A DNA stretch of 64,000 nt. Source: Ectobacillus sp. JY-23 (GTDB lineage: Bacteria; Bacillota; Bacilli; Bacillales; Bacillaceae_G). Position numbers and translations under genes: made by a program. Of the stretch, positions 42,456 through 50,727 are shown in pieces. The stretch is from contig NZ_CP095462.1 in assembly GCF_023022965.1 (NCBI RefSeq), positions 496,001-560,000 on the forward strand, read 5' to 3'. The first letter of the stretch is position 1. Every line of letters starts with the position of its first letter. The notes under the pieces are model-generated. The model ran no database searches, was not told where the DNA came from, and saw only the letters and a program-made list of their open reading frames with translations.

Positions 42456-43804
42456 CACAATTCCCCCATACCTAGTTGCGACCTTAATATAGCACCATTT
42501 AGTTTATTTAGTGCGATGTCGTGCTTAATCGCATACGCACAGGCAAGCCCTGCCGCTTCTCCAATATCGCGGACCGTTGGCTGAATTCGAAGCGACGCCT
42601 GCATGAGAAATGTGCTAGAAATATGGCGTCCGGCCACAATAAGATTGCTGATTTGCTCTGTCACCAAAGCACGATACGGGATTTCATAATATTCCCCTCG
42701 TGAAAATTTTGGCTTTTCAACATGTTCCTTCGTTACACTGTGTACATCAATATACCAATCACCGCGCGCAATTCCGTCTTGAAAACGTGCCCGATTTATA
42801 TAATCATGCTCTGTCATCACGTATTGCCCAATGATGCGGTACGATTCCCGGATACCAAGCTGCGTTGCTTCCTTTAATAAATACGAATTCTCAAACCCCG
42901 GCAAATATTGTGGTAAAAACTTGGTCAATCTGCGAATCATTTCCCGCCCCTTAATTACTGCTTTGGAGCGTAAACGAGGATCTGTCGTTTGATAAATATC
43001 TGGGATGTGCGGACAATTAAAGGACATCACACCTGGCTTCCCCGGCTGCGTGAACGCCTGAAAATACCGTAAATCTTCTTCTTTCAGGTATCCTTCAGCA
43101 AGACCCTTCCTAAAAAGAGGTTCCAGTACATGCCCCTTGCCCGGAACCATTGCAATTTCAAAAAAGTTAGGATTTTCAATTTGGCAGAAGGTTTCATGTT
43201 GGGACAAAATGAACGCACGAAGTGCCGAAATATCAATTCCGCCCATTTCAAAGCGAAACGAAATCTGTTGGTTTTGTCCATCCTCATTTCCCGATGTAAC
43301 AGGAACACCTGCTGTACGTGATACTATGGCATCAGCCGTTGCATCAACGAACGTTTTTGCTTTCGCAGCAATCAAGCCAGCACATGTATTGATAACAATA
43401 TGCGTAATACGGTTATCTTCCTTGATACAATCAACATAATTGGCGTCATATAAAATATGACCACCGCGCTCTGTAATTAACACCTCTAGCACAAAACTTA
43501 ACGTTTCCGTATTGAACCAACTGCAGGTCGTTGTACCATCATTCGTTTCAATCTCCTTGTTTAGCCGTTCAATAATGAGGCGATTGACACGTTGCCCTTT
43601 CACATATGTTGGCATCATAGGCGAAACAAGCGCATTTGTCTGTGTGCCTCCCAAAGAAATCGTCTTTTCAATCACCAATGTTTTCGCTTGCTCTGAAAGT
43701 GCGGAAATTGCCGCCGTGGCACCTGCTGTTCCGCCTCCAACCACGATGCAATCTACCTCATATATGACAGGAAGCTCCCGGCCAAAAAAAGAGACTGTAT
43801 TCAT
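42455..43804 (-). CDS. FAD-dependent oxidoreductase (FAD_oxidored/xanthan-lyase-associated type)
   Basis: A 449-residue flavoprotein. YEVDCIVVGGGTAGATAAISAL is the FAD-binding Rossmann start and IEKTISLGGTQTNALVSPMMP is typical of the PF12831 group. The C-terminal part reads IVAGRHISSTFLMQASLRIQPTVRDIGEAAGLA. Members sit in many sugar-use clusters with unknown substrates; oxidation of a sugar or sugar acid is plausible. ATG 43802-43804 follows GAGGTG by six bases. It is between the ABC importer and GH38 genes. Confidence 0.85.
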   Translation of the reverse strand: MNTVSFFGRELPVIYEVDCIVVGGGTAGATAAISALSEQAKTLVIEKTISLGGTQTNALVSPMMPTYVKGQRVNRLIIERLNKEIETNDGTTTCSWFNTETLSFVLEVLITERGGHILYDANYVDCIKEDNRITHIVINTCAGLIAAKAKTFVDATADAIVSRTAGVPVTSGNEDGQNQQISFRFEMGGIDISALRAFILSQHETFCQIENPNFFEIAMVPGKGHVLEPLFRKGLAEGYLKEEDLRYFQAFTQPGKPGVMSFNCPHIPDIYQTTDPRLRSKAVIKGREMIRRLTKFLPQYLPGFENSYLLKEATQLGIRESYRIIGQYVMTEHDYINRARFQDGIARGDWYIDVHSVTKEHVEKPKFSRGEYYEIPYRALVTEQISNLIVAGRHISSTFLMQASLRIQPTVRDIGEAAGLACAYAIKHDIALNKLNGAILRSQLGMGEL

Positions 43805-43843
43805 TCCATTCACCTCATACCTGATTTTTTAAAGAATCGGCTG

Positions 43844-44668
43844 TTATCCTTTTACCGCACCATCTGTTGCACCTGAAATAAAATATTTTTGCAGCCAAAT
43901 GAAGATTAATAATGTAGGCAATGTTGTTAAAATAGACGCAGCACTAATGAGCTTTAGGTTTGAACCATCGAAATTTTGCGACAATTGCGCCAAACCAATG
44001 GATAACGTATACATATCGCTGTCCGTAGAGTTCAATAGCGGCCACAAATAATCACCCCATGTTCCCATAAATGTAAAAATAGCAAGTGTCACAAGTGTCG
44101 GCTTTACTAAAGGTAATGCAACCATGTACCATACCTTGAACTTATTCGCTCCGTCCAAATATGCCGACTCCTCCAGCTCCTTTGGAATACGCAAATATGC
44201 TTGACGCATCAAGAAAACTCCAAATGCAGTAGAAACTTGCATGACAACCAAACCTAGATGCGTATTTCTTAAACCAAGCTCGCCTGCAAGCTGAAACAAA
44301 GGTGCCATGTAAAGCTGAAATGGTACCATCATAGTTGAAATAATCAACGCCAGTACAACACTTCGTCCCCTAAAATCCATACGCGCCAGTGGATATGCCG
44401 CCAAGCTGCAAAACAGCAAATTCAGCGGAATAGCGAGGATTGTGACAAGCGCTGTGTTCAGAAAATACGTGCCGAAATTTGCCTTATCGAAGGCATCTAT
44501 AAAGTTTACAAAGGTCGGATGATTCGGTAATACGCTTTCATAAATTCCTTCGCTGGCCGACTTCATCGCCATGAACAGCGTGATTAAAAATGGTCCCACC
44601 GTTAATAACGTAATACCAATCATTAATATGTAAAGCCAAATCTTTTGTATATTGCGCTTTCTTTTCAT
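43844..44668 (-). CDS. Carbohydrate ABC transporter permease (MalG-like)
   Basis: A 274-residue permease of the CUT1 sugar importer class, with six helices. The coupling loop EELEESAYLDGANKFKVWYMVALPLVKP is the classical EAA motif. It lies 12 bases after its MalF-like partner, and AAGGAGGGG precedes the ATG. No ATPase is encoded; CUT1 systems in Bacillus commonly share the global MsmX ATPase, which is likely here. Confidence 0.92.
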   Translation of the reverse strand: MKRKRNIQKIWLYILMIGITLLTVGPFLITLFMAMKSASEGIYESVLPNHPTFVNFIDAFDKANFGTYFLNTALVTILAIPLNLLFCSLAAYPLARMDFRGRSVVLALIISTMMVPFQLYMAPLFQLAGELGLRNTHLGLVVMQVSTAFGVFLMRQAYLRIPKELEESAYLDGANKFKVWYMVALPLVKPTLVTLAIFTFMGTWGDYLWPLLNSTDSDMYTLSIGLAQLSQNFDGSNLKLISAASILTTLPTLLIFIWLQKYFISGATDGAVKG

Positions 44669-44680
44669 TTCGGCCCCTCC

Positions 44681-45619
44681 TTACGCTCTTAAATCGTCTT
44701 CGCGCTTACTCGTCAGTTTCATTTGTAGCAAGGAAGCAGCAATTGCTAACACAAGCAATACCAAACCAGCAGCAGAAGCTGTGCTCACCTGCAAGCTCAT
44801 GAATTTTTCGTAGATGTACATAACTAGCGTTGTCGTCGCTCCAGATGGTCCCCCGCCTGTAGTCAACGCAATTTCTTCAAATACTTTCATACCGGCAATA
44901 ATGGTCATTACTGATACAAGTGTGATAGAAGGTACTAACATCGGTACTGTAATTCTTGAAAACTGCTGAAAAATGGAGGCTCCGTCAATGCTAGCAGACT
45001 CGTATACATCTTGTGGAATCGATTGCAGACCTGCCAAATAAATGATCATATAATAGCCAAGCCCCTTCCAAACTGTAATGGCAGCTACTGCGGCCAACGC
45101 TGTCGACGATTGCACCAAAAGATTTGTCGGCTTATCAAAAACACCTAAAGTCACAAATAATTCAGAAATAAGTCCGCTTTGTGAATACAGCATTTTCCAC
45201 ATCAATGCCGCTACTACCATTGGCGTGATAACTGGTAAGTAATATAAAATCCGAAAAGCTGAAACACCTCTAATTTTTTGATTAACCAAAACTGCTAAAA
45301 TCATTGGTAAAAAGATATTTAATGGCAATACAATCACCAAAAATATCAACGTATTGGTAAGTGCCATCCAGAAGTTCTTGTCAGCAAATATCTCTTTAAA
45401 ATTATCCAGCCCTACAAACTCACCGGTGTCCGCAATGATTTTATAGTCCAGCACACTCCACTTAAACGCCTCCAAAATTGGAACGACAAGAAATGTTCCT
45501 AAAATAATGATAGACGGTAACAGAAACAACCACGGTGTTACGTTCTTCATGCCCCATTTTTTCTTGTTCGGAGCGGTTTTTACTTTCGTATTCGGCAAGA
45601 TCACAGGTTCTCTGCTCAT
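44681..45619 (-). CDS. Carbohydrate ABC transporter permease (MalF-like)
   Basis: A 312-residue CUT1 permease with a cytosolic N-terminus, six helices and the EAA loop PQDVYESASIDGASIFQQFSRITVPMLVP. It forms the channel with the MalG-like subunit for an oligosaccharide delivered by the lipoprotein encoded upstream. AAGGAG precedes ATG. A stable hairpin separates it from the binding-protein gene, likely setting different message levels. Confidence 0.92.
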   Translation of the reverse strand: MSREPVILPNTKVKTAPNKKKWGMKNVTPWLFLLPSIIILGTFLVVPILEAFKWSVLDYKIIADTGEFVGLDNFKEIFADKNFWMALTNTLIFLVIVLPLNIFLPMILAVLVNQKIRGVSAFRILYYLPVITPMVVAALMWKMLYSQSGLISELFVTLGVFDKPTNLLVQSSTALAAVAAITVWKGLGYYMIIYLAGLQSIPQDVYESASIDGASIFQQFSRITVPMLVPSITLVSVMTIIAGMKVFEEIALTTGGGPSGATTTLVMYIYEKFMSLQVSTASAAGLVLLVLAIAASLLQMKLTSKREDDLRA

Positions 45620-45643
45620 TACGGTATCTCCTTCCCAAAAATA

Positions 45644-45675
45644 GAGACTAGCTTTTGGGTAAAAAAGCTAGTCTC
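45644..45675 (-). terminator. Hairpin between binding-protein and permease genes
   Basis: GAGACTAGCTTTT pairs with AAAAGCTAGTCTC (minus strand), directly after the binding-protein stop. Only a weak T-stretch follows (TATTTTTGG). Such elements after sugar-binding-protein genes partly stop transcription and protect the upstream message, so the binding protein is made in excess. Confidence 0.65.
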
Positions 45676-45686
45676 CTGGTCATTCC

Positions 45687-47012
45687 TTAGAACGTTACTT
45701 TTTCACCTGATTTTTCAAATGCTTTGTTCCACTCTGCAGCTAGTTCTTTTAAAGCCTCTTCAGGCGTTACTTTTCCTTGCAAATTCTTCACAAAAATATC
45801 TTTCGTTGCTTTGCGTAGATCTGCACTGTTTTCAGTTGGCGGAATTAATACCTTCGCGCGACTCAAAGACTTAGAAGCCTCAAGCATACCTAAAGCTTTT
45901 GGCGAATTACCAGGGTTTTTGAAATAATCATCTTCTAACGATTTTTTCGTAGAAGGTAAAACTGTACCTGCCGTTTTTGCAAACGCCAATTGGTTTTCTG
46001 CGTTTGTTACGAATTCAGCTAATGCCACAGCAGCTTCTTTATTTTTTGTTTTCGCAGGAACTGCGAAGTTCATAACAGCTACATTTACAGGTGCATCTGT
46101 AGCATTAAGCGGTTGACCAGCTTTTGATGCTTTAAACACTTCAGGAGCGCCAGATTCAACCGGACCAAGGAATGTTACACCACCTTCAAGGAAGGAAACA
46201 TTGCCCGCCATATATAACTGCTGTCCTGTTTTTAGTGAGCCTTCCGCTGTTTCTTGCGGAATTAAGCCTTCTTTATACATCGTTTGTGTTAGTGTAAAGT
46301 ATTCTAAAATCGCTTTGTTATCAGCGAATGATGCTTTGCCATCCTTCACAATCGGTTTGCCGCCAGCTAAAGAAACCATTTTCTCCATTACAACGTTGCC
46401 ATCATTGATTACCGGGTAGAAAGAAGGCTTACCAGTTGCAGCTGTCACAGCCTTCGCTGCATCATAAATACCCTTTGTATCTTTCGGTAATTCTTTAATA
46501 CCGGCCTTCTCGAAGTTAGCACCATTGTACCAGCCAACCGTTGTCGTTAAGTACCAAGGAAGCGCATACAATTTCTTTTCATACATACCAGAGTTATAAG
46601 GACCTTCTACAAAGGACTCCTTCGTTTTACTGCTTACCATTTTCGTCAAATCCAAAAGCCCGCCTTGCGCCGCAATGTTGGACATGTAATGCGGATTAAG
46701 GTTCACAACGTCTGGAACATCTGATCCAGTTAAAGAAGTTAAGACTTTCTGTTCCATTTCGTTTTGTGGTACGTCTTGAATGACAACGTCCAGTTTTGGA
46801 TGAAGCTCTTCAAATTTCTTTTCAACATTTGCAAAATACGTTTTGAATGGCTCACCTGACAAAGACGCGGTCCACAGTGTCACTTTTCCTGACAGCTCTT
46901 TCGTATCTGTCACCTTTGCATTGCTTTCTTCTTTTTTCCCACAAGCCATCAAGCTCATGGAAAGCATAGCCGCAAGCGTACCCGCCGCAATCTTTTTTGT
47001 TCCTTTCTTCAT
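45687..47012 (-). CDS. Extracellular sugar-binding lipoprotein (family 1)
   Basis: A 441-residue lipoprotein. The signal runs to SMSLMACGKKEE with lipobox LMAC. The mature part has VTLWTASLSGEPFKTYFANVEKKFEELHP, DVPQNEMEQKVLTSLTGSDVPDVVNL and WYLTTTVGWYNG, all typical of CUT1 sugar-binding proteins, and ends with the conserved AEWNKAFEK. It binds the oligosaccharide outside the membrane and is the first gene of the mannoside operon. ATG 47010-47012 is nine bases after AAGGGGG; the earlier ATG is too close. Confidence 0.93.
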   Translation of the reverse strand: MKKGTKKIAAGTLAAMLSMSLMACGKKEESNAKVTDTKELSGKVTLWTASLSGEPFKTYFANVEKKFEELHPKLDVVIQDVPQNEMEQKVLTSLTGSDVPDVVNLNPHYMSNIAAQGGLLDLTKMVSSKTKESFVEGPYNSGMYEKKLYALPWYLTTTVGWYNGANFEKAGIKELPKDTKGIYDAAKAVTAATGKPSFYPVINDGNVVMEKMVSLAGGKPIVKDGKASFADNKAILEYFTLTQTMYKEGLIPQETAEGSLKTGQQLYMAGNVSFLEGGVTFLGPVESGAPEVFKASKAGQPLNATDAPVNVAVMNFAVPAKTKNKEAAVALAEFVTNAENQLAFAKTAGTVLPSTKKSLEDDYFKNPGNSPKALGMLEASKSLSRAKVLIPPTENSADLRKATKDIFVKNLQGKVTPEEALKELAAEWNKAFEKSGEKVTF

Positions 47013-47038
47013 CCCCATTGTCCCCCTTTGAAACTATT

Positions 47039-47053
47039 AGAAAGCGTTTTCTT
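47039..47053 (-). promoter_or_regulatory. cre (CcpA) site of the mannoside operon
   Basis: The minus strand reads AAGAAAACGCTTTCT, one mismatch from the cre consensus WTGNAANCGNWNNCW. It lies immediately downstream of the -10 box, over the likely start point, the usual place for CcpA repression. Confidence 0.65.
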
Positions 47054-47059
47054 ACATTC

Positions 47060-47088
47060 ATCATACAAGCAAATGATTCAGAATTCAA
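47060..47088 (-). promoter_or_regulatory. Sigma-A-type promoter of the mannoside operon
   Basis: TTGAAT, a 17-base spacer and TATGAT on the minus strand, about 50 bases before the binding-protein ATG, with a cre-like site just downstream. RpiR-type operator sequences were not recognised. The stretch from 47089 to 47271 is AT-rich and shows nothing else I can name. Confidence 0.75.
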
Positions 47089-47271
47089 TGCTTTTTTAAA
47101 ATTATTTTTAAACATAATCAAGAAATGAAAATTAATTTCTTTTTATAAGTTATTAGGGAGTTTTAAACAATATGTCCAGTGATTGTTTATATCCCTTTCT
47201 ATTTAAAAGGCTTAATAAACTAAGGCTCTTTTCTAGGAGATTGTTGTTTTTAGATAGGTTTCTTTGTTTCA

Positions 47272-47396
47272 GGTTGGTTGGAGCGGAAGGTGCGAGACTC
47301 CTGCGAGAGCAGCGAGTCAGGTGAGACCCCACAGGCCGTAAGTCGAGGAGGCTCACCTGACCGCGGAAAGCGAGCAACCTGGAGCGAAAATCAACC
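47272..47396. repeat. Interspersed GC-rich Bacillus-type repeat with inverted ends
   Basis: About 125 bases with a composition unlike the flanks. It contains GGAGCGGAAGGTGCGAGACT, CCTGCGAGAGCAGCGAGTCA, GGTGAGACCCCACAGGCC, GAGGAGGCTCACCTGACC, GCGGAAAGCGAGC and CTGGAGCGAAAATCAACC. The two ends are near inverted repeats (GGTTGGTTGGAGCG against CGCTCCAGG...), and TCAGGTGAG pairs with CTCACCTGA inside, so the RNA would fold into a long branched hairpin. It closely resembles a short element I know from many Bacillaceae intergenic regions; it carries no ORF. Confidence 0.8.
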
Positions 47397-47449
47397 ACTC
47401 GCCACTATCTGTTACATCGCAACAAAGTTTGCGAAAACAGCCTAAACTA

Positions 47450-47480
47450 AAAAGGCAAAGTCATGAAGACTTTGCCTTTT
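47450..47480 (-). terminator. Terminator of the GH10-like glycosidase gene
   Basis: GGCAAAGTC-ATGAA-GACTTTGCC with flanking A/T pairs, then TTTTTAG on the minus strand, eight bases beyond the stop codon. Confidence 0.88.
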
Positions 47481-47487
47481 GGGTTTC

Positions 47488-49845
47488 TTATTGATGTTTT
47501 AATGCGTATTGTACCCATGTATTCGCATCAGTAAGTTGTTCTTTCATACGCTTGCCTACAATACTATGAATCTTACCCTCCGCAACATCAGTATCTAGTT
47601 GCTGCATCATCGCTTGGAACAAACCGTCGCTTTGTGCTGGTATTTTTTCGGCTGTTAATGCCGCAGCGCGCAGTGTTTGTTTATACGCTTCACCTTTCTT
47701 CTTGCTCATCGCACCCTGCTTCACATAAATATTTTGAATATGCTCTTCCATCTCTCTTAGTAAAGCCTTAGTTGCTGCAATGGGTTCTTCACCAGGGTTG
47801 ACGGCATCTTCGCGCCAAGGCCCTTTTCCAAGTGCATCAACGGATGGCGCGCTCGCCTGACCGAAAGCGAACATATTCACCCCTGATGTACTATGCTTCG
47901 CAGATAATACATCGCTTACGCTGGCCATTTCACTTAAGTGATGATAAAACGAATAAATACCTGTGTAGTACATGGTTCCAGCAGGCATTAACTTTTTGCT
48001 GTCCTGTACTGTTTTTTGAATGCTGTTAAAGTCATGTCCGTATGCCTGCGGAATAACACCGTCAATATCATCCTGCCAGTCGCTAATAAGTACCGCCTCT
48101 GGTCCCGGCTCTGGTGTTGCCGTCATCATAAACTTTTTGTTCATGCCCTTTGTTTGGTCATGAAGCTTAGCAACAAATTCATTTTCCTTTGTGCGAAGCC
48201 ACATTTCCCAGGCATGCCACTCCTCAGAATTCGCTGTAGGAGTCAAATTATATGGGTCTATACCAAACTGCTCCTTGTACATCGTACGAATCGTTTGACT
48301 AAAGCCATAGCTCTTATCAAAGCTGTGATGCGGATAACGCATATAATCAATATTTAAGCCTTTAATATCATACTTTGTCTGCATTTCTTTATAAATATCT
48401 AGCATAAAGGTTTGTACTTCCGGCTGCGCGATATCAAGCCAATAATATTTGCTAGCAGAATCCGGTGCCGGCTGTCCTGTTGTGTTCTGACGTTGCATAG
48501 CTGCCCACTGCGGGTATTTTGTAAACTGCGGTGGCGTACCAATGCTTGCTTCTCCAACCATGAAGCCATCTGTCCATGCCTGTATCGTCATGCCGCGCTT
48601 TTTTCCTTCTTTCACGTATGCCGCCAACAAATCCTTACCATATGGACCATAGTCCCCATTTTGAAATCTTGGATGTTGCGCTGGCAAACCATAGGCTTGC
48701 ATCGCCTCACTTGGGTAAACTGTATAACCATGGAATGTGGTTTCTAAATATACAGAATTAAATCCCGCCTTTTCCATGCGGTCAAGCACCTGCTTCACGC
48801 CTTCTAACGTTGTTTCTTCTGGACGATACCAAATCGCACGCTGCTCAGCGACATTTGAAGGTAGTGAGTAATAATAGGCATCATATGCAGCTTGCGTTGC
48901 TTGGCGCGTCAAATCAAGTGCTTTTACAGGGTCTGTTTCTCGAATACTTTCTACTTCTACAAGCAACGCTTCAGCTGTTTGCACGGACTCTTCCGCTTGC
49001 TGCATCGCCACATCTAAAAACTCGGCTTTCGCTTTCTCAATGGATTTCTTCGCTTGGTTTACAGCTTGCTGACTTTGAAATGCAAAGCTTTCAACATCCT
49101 GCACAATCGTAACCACACCTTGCTCATCGACAGTGACCTTCGCGCCGATAATAGAATTAGATGATAGCCACTTAGAAGCTACACCATGCCCGCTTACGAC
49201 AAACCCGTTTTGCGGAATCTTTGAACTGCCACCGCCAAGCTTTGTGACAAAACCGTTCTCAACTGTAATTTCGTAACCGTACTGGTTTGTTTTTGTTGTT
49301 TCTCCAAACTTAGGTGTATATACGATTAACTGATCAGGACCACGGAATCCATCAAAAGGAGCGCCTGCTGGATTCGATTCTTTTGTCGGATCAACAGCGT
49401 TGGCTTTGTTTTCTACACGCTTTTCTGTTGGCTCAAAGAGAGTAATCGTTTCCCCACCTTGAAGCTGTGAAATAAATTCTTTAATAGCTGCAGTTGTCTG
49501 CAGTCCTGTAGATAAAACAAGTCCATTTTCCGGAATTGCGCTATCTCCATCTGTTTTTTTCACAACACGGTATGTATTGAGGCCGATTTTTTCAAGTACA
49601 ACCTCCTGACTTCCCTTCCGTGTTTCTGTATAATAGCTGAACGTATCATTAAATAACACAAGCTTGTTATCATTGGAAAGCTGATTGACCGCATCGATTG
49701 CAAAACGATCGCCAGATTCATCCTGCACAGTCAACACTTTTACAGGCGTATCACTAGCCACGACACTTCCCATCATGCCAAAAGAAGATAATAATAGACT
49801 TGAAGCAAGAACAGAACCTGTTACGACATACGACTTTTTCCCCAT
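47488..49845 (-). CDS. Secreted glycoside-hydrolase-like protein (GHL10/DUF187) with N-terminal beta domain and coiled region
   Basis: A 785-residue exported protein; a signal peptide (about 1-30) ends VVA. Residues about 35-245 are beta-rich, with GLVLSTG- and GFVVSGHG-type motifs that suggest a phosphodiester glycosidase-like or binding domain. A coiled segment (about 255-335: QQAVNQAKKSIEKAKAEF) follows. The GHL10 barrel (about 345-660) has WYRPEETTLEGVKQVLDRMEKAGFNSVYLET, GMTIQAWTDGFMVG, YYWLDIAQPEVQTFMLDI and GLNIDYMRYPHH. It probably cuts a polysaccharide outside the cell. It has its own promoter and a perfect cre. Confidence 0.85.
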   Translation of the reverse strand: MGKKSYVVTGSVLASSLLLSSFGMMGSVVASDTPVKVLTVQDESGDRFAIDAVNQLSNDNKLVLFNDTFSYYTETRKGSQEVVLEKIGLNTYRVVKKTDGDSAIPENGLVLSTGLQTTAAIKEFISQLQGGETITLFEPTEKRVENKANAVDPTKESNPAGAPFDGFRGPDQLIVYTPKFGETTKTNQYGYEITVENGFVTKLGGGSSKIPQNGFVVSGHGVASKWLSSNSIIGAKVTVDEQGVVTIVQDVESFAFQSQQAVNQAKKSIEKAKAEFLDVAMQQAEESVQTAEALLVEVESIRETDPVKALDLTRQATQAAYDAYYYSLPSNVAEQRAIWYRPEETTLEGVKQVLDRMEKAGFNSVYLETTFHGYTVYPSEAMQAYGLPAQHPRFQNGDYGPYGKDLLAAYVKEGKKRGMTIQAWTDGFMVGEASIGTPPQFTKYPQWAAMQRQNTTGQPAPDSASKYYWLDIAQPEVQTFMLDIYKEMQTKYDIKGLNIDYMRYPHHSFDKSYGFSQTIRTMYKEQFGIDPYNLTPTANSEEWHAWEMWLRTKENEFVAKLHDQTKGMNKKFMMTATPEPGPEAVLISDWQDDIDGVIPQAYGHDFNSIQKTVQDSKKLMPAGTMYYTGIYSFYHHLSEMASVSDVLSAKHSTSGVNMFAFGQASAPSVDALGKGPWREDAVNPGEEPIAATKALLREMEEHIQNIYVKQGAMSKKKGEAYKQTLRAAALTAEKIPAQSDGLFQAMMQQLDTDVAEGKIHSIVGKRMKEQLTDANTWVQYALKHQ

Positions 49846-50026
49846 CTCTCATTCTCCTTTTTGATCGTATTAGCGCTTTGCTGTATCAGCACACCATGTA
49901 TGTTTGAAGACAAAATAAAGAGAAGACTATTCTCTTCTCTTGTCAAAGTCATGTTGTTTATGTGCATGCAGCATTTTGAGATAACGCTTTCAAAGTTAAT
50001 ATAAACATTTCCGTTTCATTTTACAA
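49846..50026 (-). promoter_or_regulatory. Promoter, cre site and leader hairpin of the GH10-like gene
   Basis: On the minus strand TTGTAA (50021-50026), a 17-base spacer and TATATT (49998-50003) form a promoter. TTGAAAGCGTTATCT (49979-49993) directly downstream matches all fixed positions of the cre consensus. The leader contains AAGAGAAGA-GAATAG-TCTTCTCTT (49918-49941), a small hairpin that may protect or attenuate the message. Beyond 50026 the region to the histidine phosphatase is AT-rich without other signals I can support. Confidence 0.75.
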
Positions 50027-50154
50027 CATAAAATTAAAAATATTTTTAATTTTTAATCGTAAATGAAATTAATTTTCTTAAGAACTGTATTGAGTTAATT
50101 TTTAGACAATTACCCCTTTATGTTATATTCTCAAAACATAAGGAGGGGAATTTT

Positions 50155-50727
50155 CTGACTACGATTTATTTTGTGCGTCATGCGCACTCAAGCTATACAC
50201 CAGATGAACTGCAAAGACCGTTATCACCAGCAGGATTTCTACATGCAGAACGGGTCGCAAAAATATTGCAAAATGAGCCTATCAATGCGGTACTTTCCAG
50301 CCCATACAAACGCGCTATGCAAACGATTGCAGGGATTTCGAAACATTTAAACATTCCCATTCGAGAAGAAGTTGAATTGCGCGAACGTTTGCTCTCTGCT
50401 TACCCATTAGAAGATTTTGAGATTGCTGTTAGAACGGTTTGGGAAGAACCTTCTTTCTCATGGCCGGGCGGAGAATCAAATAAAGAGGCTCAAAGACGAG
50501 GTGTAAACTGTTTACTGCACCTATTAGAGCAGTATGAAGGAAAAAGCATTGTTATCGGTACACACGGCAATATTATGGCACTTATCATGCAGCATTTTGA
50601 TCCAAAATATGATTTTGCCTTTTGGCAATCATTAAGCATGCCAGACATTTATAAGCTTGTGTTTTCTCAGCATATACTGCTTTCTGTTGAACGTTTGTGG
50701 GAGGTGAAAAATAATGAAGTATCGTAA
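50155..50727 (+). CDS. Histidine phosphatase family protein (probable CTG start)
   Basis: A 190-residue phosphoglycerate-mutase-like phosphatase. TTIYFVRHAHSSYTPDE holds the catalytic RH-x-H at the N-terminus, SSPYKRAMQTIAGI carries the second Arg, and IVIGTHGNIMALIM the second catalytic His. The first beta strand (TTIYFV) lies upstream of the only GTG candidate (50173). The in-frame codon eight bases after AAGGAGG is CTG (50155), which I take as the start. The substrate is unknown. The gene ends inside the start of an aldo/keto reductase remnant. Confidence 0.85.
   Translation: MTTIYFVRHAHSSYTPDELQRPLSPAGFLHAERVAKILQNEPINAVLSSPYKRAMQTIAGISKHLNIPIREEVELRERLLSAYPLEDFEIAVRTVWEEPSFSWPGGESNKEAQRRGVNCLLHLLEQYEGKSIVIGTHGNIMALIMQHFDPKYDFAFWQSLSMPDIYKLVFSQHILLSVERLWEVKNNEVS

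Noticed and set aside
47276-47396. Structured RNA gene of known class in the GC-rich repeat
   Set aside because: It does not match riboswitch, 6S, tmRNA, SRP or RNase P hallmarks; it is better described as an interspersed repeat.
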